64,000 nt of DNA. Source: Pedobacter nototheniae. Its GTDB lineage: Bacteria; Bacteroidota; Bacteroidia; Sphingobacteriales; Sphingobacteriaceae. Positions within the stretch are counted from its first letter, which is position 1. Each line of letters begins with the position of its first letter. A model generated the notes under the pieces. The model saw nothing but the letters and a program-made list of their open reading frames with translations. It did no database searches and was not told the origin of the DNA. Made by a program: the position numbers and the translations under genes. This document shows positions 7,426-16,581 of the stretch, piece after piece. Location: contig NZ_RQRS01000017.1 of the NCBI RefSeq assembly GCF_004335085.1, forward strand, positions 61,260-125,259, given 5' to 3'.

Positions 7426-9618
7426 TTATTTTTTCTTCCCTTTTGGAGTTTTCTTATTATAGCTATTATTATAAGCGAGAAGCCTTAGCGCATTGAATAC
7501 AACAACAAGGGTTGAACCCTCGTGGGCAATCACCGCAGGACCGATTGTGGCGATCCCTGCAATAGTCAAGGGAATCAAAGCACCAACAACGCCAAGGGAA
7601 ATCCATAGGTTCTGCTTAATGATACCTTTAGCTTTGCGACTGAGTCCGATAGCAAAGGGAAGGCTTTCCAGCTTGTCGCCCATCAGGGCGATATCGGCCG
7701 TTTCCAGTGCTACATCAGATCCTGCAGCACCCATAGCGATCCCAACTGTGCTTTTGGCCATGGCTGGAGCATCGTTCACGCCATCCCCCACCATGGCGAC
7801 CATCTTTTCTGATTTGGCAAGCTTCTGTACCGCCTTCACTTTATCCTCGGGCATCAGGTTCCCCCAGGCCTCGGTTACCCCAATCTGCTTGGCTACCGCC
7901 TCGGCAACCTGTTGATTATCACCGGTAAGCATGATCATCTTTTTGATCCCTAGCTCGGAAAGCTCTTTAAGCACATTCTTGGCTTCATCCCTGGGAACGT
8001 CCATGAGAGAAAGTATACCAATGAAATTCTTTTCCACTCTGACCAGCATCGAAGTATGTCCACCCTTTTCCAGATCTTCAACCTGCTTTCTGATATCGTC
8101 CGGAATGCCATCTTTTTCAAAGAGCGCTTTGTTCCCAATGAATACCTTTTTGCCGTCCACCTCTGCCTGAACGCCCCTACCCGTGATCCCTTTCACGTTA
8201 TGGGCCTGGGGAAGCGTTTTTTTCTTCATTCGCTCACCTGCCCCCTTAACAATAGCTTCGGCGAGCGGGTGATCGCTTAGTTTCTCTACGGCTATGGAGA
8301 TAGCCATTAAATCCTGCTCATCAACACCGTTGAGCGGAATGACGTTTGTGAGCTGGGGTTTTCCTTCGGTAAGTGTGCCGGTTTTGTCAAATGCAATGGC
8401 ATTAAGTGCACCCAGATCCTCGAGAGGTCTGCCGCCTTTTATCAGAACGCCACCACGTGCTGCCCGGGCGACGCCACTGAGCACCGCACTAGGCGTAGAG
8501 ATTGCCAATGCACATGGGCTTGCGGCCACCAATACCGACATTGCCCTGTAAAAGCTTTTGCTAAACGGTTCATCGATCACCAAAAAGGCAAAACATAGTA
8601 GTGCTACCAGCACCAATACTGTTGGAACAAAATATTTTTCGAACTTATCGGTAAAAAGCTGGGTAGGTGATTTTTGTTTTTCCGCCTCGTTGACCATTTT
8701 CACCAAACGGGAAATGGTGGAGTCCTTAGCCTCGCGAATGACTTTTACTTCAAGAACCGAAGCGCCGTTTATGGTTCCTGCAAAAACGCGGAATTGCGGC
8801 TTAATCTTCTTATCGGTGGTGTAGTCGGTATCGGGGTCAGGAACGGGAGATTTATCTACAGGAACACTTTCCCCTGTGATTGGCGCCTGGTTAACGCTAC
8901 CTTCCCCCTTCACAACAACCCCATCTGCCGGGATCTTGCTGTTTGGTTTAATGATAATGACATCCCCGAGCTCGAGTTCCTCGATTCTCACTTCGGATTC
9001 TTTACCACCTCTGACTACCAGAGCTGTAGGTGGTGCGAGGCTGGTCAAAGCTTCGATACTTTTCCTGGCCTTGCCCATAGCATAATGCTCCAGGGCATGT
9101 CCCAAGCTAAATAAAAACAGCAGCAGTGCACCTTCAGCCCATGAACCCAAAATAGCCGCGCCTATTGCTGCAACCAGCATTAAAAAATCAATTTCAAACC
9201 CACCTTTCAGTATGGTCTCCACAGCTTCCTTGGCCGTAAAGAAACCACCAAAGAAATAGGCCGTTATGTAGAGCACCAGGCTTGCCCATTCTGGCACACC
9301 TTCGATGAAGGAAATCCCAAATCCTGTCCCTAAGGCCACCCCACAGATGATGGCAAAGATCATTTCGGTGTTTTTACCGAAAATCCCGCCATGTTCATGA
9401 TCTTCGCCTTCTTCATGAGTATGGTCTTTATGTGAATACTTTTTCTTAGTCGTTTCTTTTTTTCTATTAGGTTGCGTTTCCGGAGTGATGCGTTTTGCAG
9501 TTTTACTGTCTTGCTGAGTCTCCTCCTTTTTAACTTCTTTGGCATCAGGACCTTTTTCCCGGATTACGGGCTTTTTGCCAGTTGATTTAGTTTCAGATTT
9601 TTTATTCTTGTTTTCCAT
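7426..9618 (-). CDS. Heavy-metal P-type ATPase, P1B-4 (CoaT-like), with His-rich N-terminal tail
   Basis: A 730-residue efflux ATPase. Residues 1-60 are a very polar Lys/Glu/Thr-rich tail, followed by a His cluster around 63-77 (HKDHTHEEGEDHEHGG) and no HMA domain. Six transmembrane helices follow, the P1B-4 arrangement. Key motifs are ITGES at about 247-251 (actuator), SPC at 367-369 in the metal-site helix, the phosphorylated Asp in DKTGTLT at 411, GDGVNDAP, and HEGSTLVVVFNALRLL in the last helix. SPC plus HEGS-type last helix define P1B-4 pumps, which export Co, Fe(II), Zn or Cd. It follows the CzcB terminator region and precedes NRAMP, consistent with a divalent-cation module. Confidence 0.9.
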   Translation of the reverse strand: MENKNKKSETKSTGKKPVIREKGPDAKEVKKEETQQDSKTAKRITPETQPNRKKETTKKKYSHKDHTHEEGEDHEHGGIFGKNTEMIFAIICGVALGTGFGISFIEGVPEWASLVLYITAYFFGGFFTAKEAVETILKGGFEIDFLMLVAAIGAAILGSWAEGALLLFLFSLGHALEHYAMGKARKSIEALTSLAPPTALVVRGGKESEVRIEELELGDVIIIKPNSKIPADGVVVKGEGSVNQAPITGESVPVDKSPVPDPDTDYTTDKKIKPQFRVFAGTINGASVLEVKVIREAKDSTISRLVKMVNEAEKQKSPTQLFTDKFEKYFVPTVLVLVALLCFAFLVIDEPFSKSFYRAMSVLVAASPCALAISTPSAVLSGVARAARGGVLIKGGRPLEDLGALNAIAFDKTGTLTEGKPQLTNVIPLNGVDEQDLMAISIAVEKLSDHPLAEAIVKGAGERMKKKTLPQAHNVKGITGRGVQAEVDGKKVFIGNKALFEKDGIPDDIRKQVEDLEKGGHTSMLVRVEKNFIGILSLMDVPRDEAKNVLKELSELGIKKMIMLTGDNQQVAEAVAKQIGVTEAWGNLMPEDKVKAVQKLAKSEKMVAMVGDGVNDAPAMAKSTVGIAMGAAGSDVALETADIALMGDKLESLPFAIGLSRKAKGIIKQNLWISLGVVGALIPLTIAGIATIGPAVIAHEGSTLVVVFNALRLLAYNNSYNKKTPKGKKK

Positions 9619-9700
9619 GTCGGGTAGATTGATTTAATTGGATATTCAGTGCAAGAACTTGAGGTATACTTATCGCCTTTTTAATTTCGTAATGTTCCTT

Positions 9701-9725
9701 AAAAAGATGCCTCCCTAACGAGGCA
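9701..9725 (-). terminator. Intrinsic terminator downstream of the first czcB
   Basis: On the minus strand a perfect 6-bp stem (tgcctc/gaggca on the plus strand) with a 6-base loop is followed by a run of five T. It lies about 45 bases past the czcB stop and ahead of the P1B-4 ATPase gene, so it probably closes the CzcA::CzcC-CzcB transcript. Confidence 0.65.
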
Positions 9726-9767
9726 CCTTATTCAAATGTGTGTACTAAAAAGTGTGTCCGGGAAGTG

Positions 9768-11000
9768 CTACTCTTCCTCGCTGTTCTTCATTTTTGAAAG
9801 GAGATCATAGGTTCCCTTTAATACGACCTTACCCATAAAATCTCTTCCAGCGGGCAGGGTTACCTCTATATATCCACCATCTGATATTCCAGTTGTCACC
9901 TCTACCATTTCAAAATGATACCCTGATCCACTAGCAGTGTCGGCAGCGGTATTCGCTCCTTTTGCAGGCTCATTCATTTTTTTGTCCGCTGCATTCCTGA
10001 CGAATATGTATTTTTTGCCCTCAAAGTCTACAACAGCAGCAGATGGCAAGGCGGTAACCTGCATGGCACCGGTCTCGATTAAAGCCTTCAGGTAAGTACC
10101 AGGTATAAATCCAGTACTTCCTTGTGCAATCGCATGAACGGTTACCGTTTTGTCGGCATTGATCTCGCCGCCCACCAGTTGTACCACAGCGGTCCGCTGG
10201 GTTGAATCATTGGTCAGGGTAAAAAGTACTTTCTGACCTTTTTTGACCATCTGTGCATCCTTCTCAAACACATTGAGCTCGACGTGAAGGTTTGAGCTGT
10301 TAACGATTTCGAACATCACGTCATTGGCTGCAACGAACTTTCCGGTATTCACGTTTACCTTGGTTACATATCCGCTGATTGGGGAATAGATATTCACCTG
10401 ACTGCGGATGTTGTTGGCCTTAAGGGAGGAAGGATTGATGTTGATAAGCTGGAGGCGTTGTCTCAACGCATTTTCCCTGGCAAGATTCCCTTGATAAGCT
10501 GCTTTTGCCTGCTGCAGGGTCTTTTGTGCATTAACGTTCTGCTGAGCAAGAGTCTGCTGTCTTTTGTATTCTGAATCTGACAGCTCCAGTTGGCTCTTAC
10601 TTTCAAGGTAGTCCTGCTGCATCTGAACAAATTCCTGGTTTTGAAGTATAGCGATCACCTGGCCCTTACTTACCTTTGTTCCCTGTAATAATGGAGTTGA
10701 TTTTACGATGCCGCCCATCTGGGTCGTTATGCTAACCAGATTTTGCGGGGGAACGTCTATAAATCCGTTGACTTTGAGCATACCGCTGAGTGCGCGGAGT
10801 TCGGGACTTCCAAGTTCTACACCCACAGTCTTGAACTGTGACTGGCTGAGCTCTACAGAATTGCTTTCTTCAGTTGCCGTACTATCCGCAGCGCCTTCCG
10901 TTCCAGCGCCATCTTTTTCCTTGCTACCGCAGGAAGAGAGAAGCACCGCTAGTGCGGCTACATAAGATAATCGGCTTAGGATTTTAAATAATTTTTTCAT
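9768..11000 (-). CDS. czcB: RND efflux periplasmic adaptor (CzcB-like lipoprotein)
   Basis: A 410-residue membrane-fusion protein. It has a lipoprotein signal ending LLSSC, then an acidic Ser/Glu/Thr linker. The barrel-sandwich/lipoyl halves flank a coiled coil of about 100 residues rich in Gln (for example QNVNAQKTLQQAKAAYQG), and the second lipoyl half reads YSPISGYVTKVNVNTGKFV. A beta-barrel and membrane-proximal domain follow. It bridges the inner-membrane CzcA pump and the outer-membrane channel. It has no heavy-metal-binding Cys domain, unlike the CusB-type adaptors elsewhere in the window. It lies 10 bases downstream of the CzcA::CzcC fusion gene. Substrate is inferred from the pump as Co/Zn/Cd/Ni. 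Confidence 0.9.
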   Translation of the reverse strand: MKKLFKILSRLSYVAALAVLLSSCGSKEKDGAGTEGAADSTATEESNSVELSQSQFKTVGVELGSPELRALSGMLKVNGFIDVPPQNLVSITTQMGGIVKSTPLLQGTKVSKGQVIAILQNQEFVQMQQDYLESKSQLELSDSEYKRQQTLAQQNVNAQKTLQQAKAAYQGNLARENALRQRLQLININPSSLKANNIRSQVNIYSPISGYVTKVNVNTGKFVAANDVMFEIVNSSNLHVELNVFEKDAQMVKKGQKVLFTLTNDSTQRTAVVQLVGGEINADKTVTVHAIAQGSTGFIPGTYLKALIETGAMQVTALPSAAVVDFEGKKYIFVRNAADKKMNEPAKGANTAADTASGSGYHFEMVEVTTGISDGGYIEVTLPAGRDFMGKVVLKGTYDLLSKMKNSEEE

Positions 11001-11010
11001 TTTAATATTG

Positions 11011-14000
11011 TTATTGACCTTTTAGGTACTGTAATGTGTATACGGATTGATTGTATTGGTTGATGGCTCCCAGATAACTGAAACGGATATCTGAGTAAGT
11101 CCTAAGGGCCTGGAGATATTCCACATAGCCGATCTCTCCTGCCTGGAAGGCAATCTGAGATTGTTTTAAAATCAAGTTGGCATTTGGAAGGGCACTATTC
11201 TTATAATAGGCTATACTTCTGGAATTCTTTTGGAGGTCCTGAAAAGCCTGCTCATACCGCCCGCGCAGGTCAGTTTGGGAGAGGACAAAATCACTTTCTG
11301 CTACTTGTTTATCAATCTTTGCCGCCTTTATCCTGGAGGCAAAGGGTTTAAAGAAAAGTGGAATGGATATTCCAGCTGAAACACCCTGAAAACGCTTGCC
11401 ACCATTGAAATAAAGGTCCTGGCCGCCAACGTTCTGGGCACCAATAATGGATTGATTGAAATAACCAACACTGAAATCGGGACCTGAACGTGAACGTTCC
11501 AGCCTGATGGCTTTATCGGCAATTTGAATCTGCTGGGCCTGAAGTGCGAGAATTGGATTTTCAGCAGTAACGCTATCCATTGGATTGTTGTTCCAGGCTA
11601 CCTGATTAAATTCTGCATTCATAATGCTGATCTGTTCCCGGGTATTCAGCAAACGCCTAAGTTCTGCTGTGTAAGCTAAGATATCAGCTTCATTTTTGCT
11701 CATTTGGTTACGGACCTCGTTGTATTGCGTTTCGGCGGTTGTTTTTTCAAGTAGATTGGTTTCCCCCGCCTGATACCTTAATGAGGCTGCCTTAAGGAAA
11801 TTGCTGTACACACTATCCTGACTTTTATAAAGCTTTTGGAGGGCAATAAAATATTCCAGCTGAGCGTAGACGCTTTTTACCTGATAGGATAGTTCCCTCT
11901 GGGTCACCTGCAGGCTGATCTCCGCTCCCCTGATTTGCGCATCATACAGATTACGCTGGCTTTTAAATAGCCCAGGGTAGGGAATGTTCTGGGATGCTGA
12001 GAAGTTATTGTCACGTTTAATGGTATTGATCTGTCCGTACTGTAGTTCGACAGTCGTTTTCCCCAGATCCGTTGAAGATCCGCGGAGTGCCTGTTGACGG
12101 CCAATCTGCAGGGTAGAGGACTTGACAGCCTGATTATTGTTCAAAGCGGTGTTCAGAGCCTGTTCGAGGCTCATGCCCTGATTGGGAATGGTCTGCGCTT
12201 GCGTCTGAGGAGACATTGAAAGCAGTCCGATGAACATTGCAATGGCAACTACAGTTGTTGGAAGGGCAGTTTTCTTGCTTTTCCAACCTTCAAAATAAGT
12301 ATAAAGCACGGGAAGTACGATTAGGGTTAATATTGTTGAGGTAATCAATCCACCGATCACGACGGTAGCCAGCGGCTTTTGCACCTCCGCACCTGCTGCG
12401 CTTGATATCGCCATGGGAAGAAATCCAAGAGAGGCAACTGTTGCAGTCATCAACACTGGTCGCAAACGTATGGAAGTTCCCTCGAGTACAATATCGCGGA
12501 TACTGTATTTATTCATTTTCTTGAGCCTGTTGAATTCCGTAATCAGAACAATTCCGTTTAGTACCGCCACCCCAAAGAGCGCAATGAAACCTACGCCTGC
12601 TGAGATACTAAAAGGCATTCCCCTTAAAAGAAGGCCAAGTATACCACCAATTGCCGCCATGGGAATAGCCGAGAAGATGAGTATGGATTGTTTCACAGAC
12701 CCGAAAGAGAAATATAGCAACAGTAGGATCAGTAAAAGCGCTACAGGTACTGCGACAGAGAGTCTTGAGGTTGCTTCCTTCAGGTTTTCAAACTGGCCGC
12801 CATAAGTGATATAGTATCCTGCCGGAAGCTTGATCTGCTGATTGATCTTGGATTCAATCTCCGTAACCACACTCTGGATATCCCGACCGCGGACGTTAAG
12901 GCCTACGATAATCCTTCGCTTGGTATCTTCCCGCTGAATCTGGTTTGGACCGATCTTGAATTCGATTTGTGCCAGCTGATCCAGTGGTACCTGGTTGCCA
13001 TTCGGTGCGGTTACGTATACGTTTTTAACATCATCTATCCCTTGACGATTTTGCTGGGAAAGACGCACAACGATATCATAACGCTGTTCACCTTCATAGA
13101 CTAGCCCGGCGGACTGACCTGCGAATGCCGTGTTAAGAGCTTGGTTGACCGTGCCTACACTCAGCCCATATTGGGCGATGCGATCACGGTTGATTTTTAC
13201 GACGATCTGCGGAAGACCGGTTGCCTGTTCAAGGTACAGATCCTTTGCTCCTTCCACACCTGAAACGATCTTACCTATCTTTTGGGAAATGCTGGTTAGT
13301 GCTTCAAGGTCATCGCCAAAGACCTTTATCCCGATATCCTGTCTTACCCCGGAGATCAGTTCATTTGATCGGAGCTGGATCGGCTGAGAGAAACCAAAGC
13401 TAACGCCGGGAACTTCTTCAAGTGCCTTGCTCATCATCTCTGCCAGTTCCTCCCTATCGTGGGTTGTTGTCCAATCTTTTTTATCCTTTAATACAATCGT
13501 CAGATCGCAGGCTTCCATGGGCATGGGATCTGTGGGAATTTCTGCTGCACCAACCTTTCCGATCACTTCTTTAACCTCAGGAAATTTTTCAACCAGGATC
13601 TTGGACGCCTGATTTACTTTGTCAATGGTCTGTGATAGCGAACTACCGGTCAATAACCGGGTCTCTACCGCGAAATCGCCTTCTTCTAAAGTGGGAATAA
13701 ACTCTCCTCCCATTTTCGTAAATATGAAAACACTGATGGCCAACAGCACAACAGAGAATGCAACGACTAAAAAACGTCTGTTCAGCGCACCCTTGATCAT
13801 CGGAGAATACTTACGCTGGAAAAAATCCATCATACGGTCTGAAAAATTCCTTTTATGTGCGCCCTTCTTACTCAAGAAAATAGAAGACACCATCGGCACA
13901 TAGGTAAGGGATAATATAAAGGCACCCATGATGGCGAATGATACCGTTTGTGCCATCGGTCCGAACATCTTACCTTCAATACCTACCAGGGCAAGAATAG

Positions 14001-15393
14001 GAAGATAAACGATCAGAATAATGATCTGTCCAAATGCAGCAGCGCTCATCATCCTTACGGCAGATTTTTCAACCTGCTCATTCATCTCGGTTTGGGTATA
14101 TGCCCTGCCCAATTTGTTTTCCGAAAGTATGTGCATGGTAGCTTCCACGATAATTACCGCGCCATCCACAATGAGTCCGAAATCAATCGCACCAAGGCTC
14201 ATCAGATTACCCGAGACCCCAAAAAGGTTCATCATAGAAATCGCAAATAGCATGGCAAGCGGGATGACCGATGCAACCACCAGTCCGGCTCTGAAATTCC
14301 CAAGGAACAAGACCAGAACGAAAATTACAATTAACGCTCCTTCGATCAGGTTTTTGGCAACCGTGCCCATGGCCCGGTCAACAAGTGCACTTCTGTCCAA
14401 GAAAGGTTCAATGGTTACGCCCTGAGGGAGGGTTTTGCCGATACGAGCAATTTTTTCCTTTACCTGTTTAACAACATTGTTTGCATTTGCACCTTTCAGC
14501 ATCATCACAATGCCTCCGACAGCTTCTCCTTCACCTTGTTTAGTCGCCCGGGTCAGAGCGCCATAGCGGATAGAACTTCCGATCTGCACGGTGGCAATAT
14601 CATGTATGAGCACGGGTATACCATTTGCATTGTTTTTGACAACGATCTTATTAATGTCATCCAGATTACCGACCAAGCCCTCACTCCTGATAAAATAAGC
14701 ATTAGGTTTTTTGTCTATATAAGCCCCCCCGGTATTCTGGTTATTTTGTTCAAGCACAGCAAAAACATCACTGATGCTCAGGTTTAAACTTCTTAGTTTA
14801 TCGGGATCTAGGGCAATTTCATACTGTTTTAGAAGGCCTCCGAAACTGTTGACCTCGGCAATGCCCGGAGTTCCCAGAAGCTGTCTCCTTACAATCCAGT
14901 CCTGTATGCTTCGGAGTTCACGGGCATTGAATTTCTTTTCGAAACCAGGCTTGGCATGGATTACATATTGGTAAATCTCCCCGAGTCCTGTTGATATCGG
15001 TGAGATTTCAGGATTGCCAAGTCCTGAGGGAATATTATTTTTGGCTTCAGCTAACTTTTCGTTTACCTGCTGACGTGCCCAATAAATGTCAACATCATCA
15101 TGGAAAACGATGGTAACTACAGAGAGTCCGAATCTAGAAATGGAACGTACCTGTTCGATCTCAGGTATGGTGGACATGGTCTGTTCTACCGGATAGGAAA
15201 TGAGTCTTTCTACCTCCTGGGTAGCTAGTGATGGGCTAAGGGTAATGACCTGAACCTGATTATTGGTAATATCGGGTACAGCATCAATAGGAAGTTGTCT
15301 TAGGGAATAAATTCCCCATGCGATCAGGCCCAATGTAAACAGTGCTACAACTAGCTTGTTCGCTATGGAAAACTGAATAATTTTTTTCAGCAT
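11011..15393 (-). CDS. czcA: CzcA::CzcC fusion: heavy-metal RND pump joined to a TolC-type channel
   Basis: A 1460-residue fusion. Residues 1 to about 1040 are a full HME-family RND permease: MLKKIIQFSIANKLV start, PIDAVPDITNNQVQV, WARQQVNEKL, and TM4 with DFGLIVDGAVIIVE, the D-D-E set of CzcA-type (divalent cation) pumps. A hydrophobic segment (VVAIAMFIGLLS) then ends in TQA|QT at Ala1066, which looks like an internal signal peptide. Residues 1067-1460 form an outer-membrane efflux protein with two TolC repeats. The frame is open back to 15480, but the start at 15393 fits the family; the upstream part is leader. Pump and channel are probably separated by signal peptidase (inference). CzcB follows. 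Confidence 0.9.
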   Translation of the reverse strand: MLKKIIQFSIANKLVVALFTLGLIAWGIYSLRQLPIDAVPDITNNQVQVITLSPSLATQEVERLISYPVEQTMSTIPEIEQVRSISRFGLSVVTIVFHDDVDIYWARQQVNEKLAEAKNNIPSGLGNPEISPISTGLGEIYQYVIHAKPGFEKKFNARELRSIQDWIVRRQLLGTPGIAEVNSFGGLLKQYEIALDPDKLRSLNLSISDVFAVLEQNNQNTGGAYIDKKPNAYFIRSEGLVGNLDDINKIVVKNNANGIPVLIHDIATVQIGSSIRYGALTRATKQGEGEAVGGIVMMLKGANANNVVKQVKEKIARIGKTLPQGVTIEPFLDRSALVDRAMGTVAKNLIEGALIVIFVLVLFLGNFRAGLVVASVIPLAMLFAISMMNLFGVSGNLMSLGAIDFGLIVDGAVIIVEATMHILSENKLGRAYTQTEMNEQVEKSAVRMMSAAAFGQIIILIVYLPILALVGIEGKMFGPMAQTVSFAIMGAFILSLTYVPMVSSIFLSKKGAHKRNFSDRMMDFFQRKYSPMIKGALNRRFLVVAFSVVLLAISVFIFTKMGGEFIPTLEEGDFAVETRLLTGSSLSQTIDKVNQASKILVEKFPEVKEVIGKVGAAEIPTDPMPMEACDLTIVLKDKKDWTTTHDREELAEMMSKALEEVPGVSFGFSQPIQLRSNELISGVRQDIGIKVFGDDLEALTSISQKIGKIVSGVEGAKDLYLEQATGLPQIVVKINRDRIAQYGLSVGTVNQALNTAFAGQSAGLVYEGEQRYDIVVRLSQQNRQGIDDVKNVYVTAPNGNQVPLDQLAQIEFKIGPNQIQREDTKRRIIVGLNVRGRDIQSVVTEIESKINQQIKLPAGYYITYGGQFENLKEATSRLSVAVPVALLLILLLLYFSFGSVKQSILIFSAIPMAAIGGILGLLLRGMPFSISAGVGFIALFGVAVLNGIVLITEFNRLKKMNKYSIRDIVLEGTSIRLRPVLMTATVASLGFLPMAISSAAGAEVQKPLATVVIGGLITSTILTLIVLPVLYTYFEGWKSKKTALPTTVVAIAMFIGLLSMSPQTQAQTIPNQGMSLEQALNTALNNNQAVKSSTLQIGRQQALRGSSTDLGKTTVELQYGQINTIKRDNNFSASQNIPYPGLFKSQRNLYDAQIRGAEISLQVTQRELSYQVKSVYAQLEYFIALQKLYKSQDSVYSNFLKAASLRYQAGETNLLEKTTAETQYNEVRNQMSKNEADILAYTAELRRLLNTREQISIMNAEFNQVAWNNNPMDSVTAENPILALQAQQIQIADKAIRLERSRSGPDFSVGYFNQSIIGAQNVGGQDLYFNGGKRFQGVSAGISIPLFFKPFASRIKAAKIDKQVAESDFVLSQTDLRGRYEQAFQDLQKNSRSIAYYKNSALPNANLILKQSQIAFQAGEIGYVEYLQALRTYSDIRFSYLGAINQYNQSVYTLQYLKGQ

Positions 15394-15447
15394 TATTTGT
15401 TTAATTAAGTAAAAAATAAAAAAAAACAGATCAACGCAAGAGATTGC
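15394..15447 (-). promoter_or_regulatory. T-rich leader shared by the two CzcA::CzcC genes
   Basis: Reading the minus strand, GCAATCTCTT (15447-15438) is followed by a long T tract, then ATTTTTTAC (15417-15409), and the start codon 15 bases later. The same two words in the same order precede the second CzcA::CzcC gene at 44982-44957. Here no strong hairpin precedes the T tract. It could be an attenuator remnant or simply paralogous leader sequence. Confidence 0.4.
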
Positions 15448-15498
15448 CCAGCAAACAATTATGCAGGCAAAAATCAGCATCGAAATGAAAATCGATTT

Positions 15499-15819
15499 TT
15501 AACTTAATTTTGGCGGTTGCCAAACAGATAAAGGCAATGAGATAACCTCTCCCTTGTAAGCCTCATCAAATTCAGTGCTCACAGATGTAGAAATGATGAC
15601 AAGACTATTGATAAGTAAAACTTCAGATGTTGTATTACAACAAGAACAAACACAGAATGGAGAGCATAAATCGCTGGTTTGATCACTTTTAGAATGTGTG
15701 GATACACTCTTTTCAGTAGAAGGAATATTCGACATTTTACCCATAGCAAATATGTCACTGCAAGGCATGCAGCTCATAGATACGATAATGAAGGATAAAA
15801 ACAGAATATATTTTTTCAT
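15499..15819 (-). CDS. Small secreted Cys-rich protein (DUF6660-like)
   Basis: A 106-residue protein starting MKKYILFLSFIIVSM, a signal peptide, followed by a Cys-rich core: SCMPCSD and then DLCSPFCVCSCCN. The tail ends with PLSVWQPPKLS. The C-x-PFC-x-C-CC pattern is what I recall for Bacteroidota DUF6660 proteins, found near czc and cus genes. A periplasmic or surface metal-binding role is inferred from the clustered Cys and the position as first gene before CzcA::CzcC. A Met six residues upstream is in frame, but the chosen start gives a clean signal peptide and sits 15 bases below a good promoter. Confidence 0.65.
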   Translation of the reverse strand: MKKYILFLSFIIVSMSCMPCSDIFAMGKMSNIPSTEKSVSTHSKSDQTSDLCSPFCVCSCCNTTSEVLLINSLVIISTSVSTEFDEAYKGEVISLPLSVWQPPKLS

Positions 15820-15834
15820 TCTGAAAAATTTAAG

Positions 15835-15864
15835 CAAATATATGCATTTATTTGCAAATACAAA
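15835..15864 (-). promoter_or_regulatory. Promoter of the first czc operon with a palindrome in its spacer
   Basis: On the minus strand TTTG (15864-15861), an 18-base spacer and TATATTTG (15842-15835) match the Bacteroidota TTTG / TAnnTTTG promoter. The spacer contains the 12-bp perfect palindrome TATTTGCAAATA at 15849-15860, a position suited to an ArsR- or MerR-type regulator. The start codon lies 15 bases downstream of the -7 element. Confidence 0.5.
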
Positions 15865-16463
15865 TTTTATGTTAAAAAACGAGATAGAAAATTAATGTGC
15901 TGTGTCGGGATGCACCCAAAAGGAATTTAAATATTTAATAATTTAATTACTGCGGGCTATCTATGGAGGCAAATAACACGCTTTATCTCTTTATCAACCA
16001 CCTAAATCAAAACATTTTCTCAAAAAATTGAACTGAAGAAAAACTGATAACTATCAGTTTATTGAAGATAATAGTGACGATAACCAACTTGTGAGTTTTT
16101 TGAGATGGAAAGAAGTAAAAAAAATTTTCGGACAATAAAAGTTAATAAATATAGCGTTAAATATAAAATATCAGATTGCGTCAGTTACGAAGGTCGCTTT
16201 TTAAGCTACACGATTAACTTTTGCAATAGGACCCGATAAAACATCAAATATCCAGCCCCTTTACCTATAGGTGTATTATGCTATCTGTGCAAAAAAAATT
16301 AAATAATTTATGCGCATCAGTATTTTCATTGCGAGGTTCCGCTCACATTTAAGCTGGTCTATCATTTGCATTGATGGGCTGCGGATTGGCTTGAAAAGGC
16401 AAGTGAATAATGTACTTTTTATTTCACTTATTTTAGGATTTAAGACGGAAAACGAATAAAGCA
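15865..16463. other. Gene-free AT-rich stretch
   Basis: About 600 bases with no convincing coding frame on either strand. It holds the 20-bp palindrome at 16041-16060. A short minus-strand frame at 16276-16464 has no recognisable product. It separates the first czc operon from the decayed genes upstream. Confidence 0.6.
16041..16060. promoter_or_regulatory. Perfect 20-bp palindrome, candidate operator
   Basis: The sequence AAACTGATAACTATCAGTTT is a perfect inverted repeat with 9-bp arms and a 2-base centre. The GATAAC/TATC core resembles Fur-type boxes, but no regulator is adjacent. It lies about 220 bases upstream of the first czc operon. Confidence 0.4.
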
Positions 16464-16496
16464 ATTTTCCACCTCTCTAAGTCGAGAGGTGAAAAT
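16464..16496. terminator. Bidirectional terminator-like hairpin
   Basis: An 8-bp perfect stem cacctctc/gagaggtg (16470-16477 and 16484-16491) with loop taagtc is flanked by attttc on the left and aaaat on the right. Either strand therefore ends in a short T run. It lies about 85 bases past the stop of the DJ-1/YHS pseudogene. Confidence 0.55.
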
Positions 16497-16581
16497 CTAT
16501 AATTGTTTTTTGTTAATTTATGCCTTAAGACCTAATAGATATAGAGCGTGATTACAATTTGCAGGTCAAAAGCTAAATTTG

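Noticed and set aside
15394..15480. Upstream extension of the first CzcA::CzcC protein by 29 residues
   Set aside because: The extra residues have no counterpart in the second copy or in the family, and MLKKIIQFSIANKLV matches the usual start.
16276..16464. 62-codon minus-strand frame between the first czc operon and the DJ-1/YHS pseudogene
   Set aside because: No family resemblance or coupling with neighbours; AT-rich composition makes such frames common by chance.
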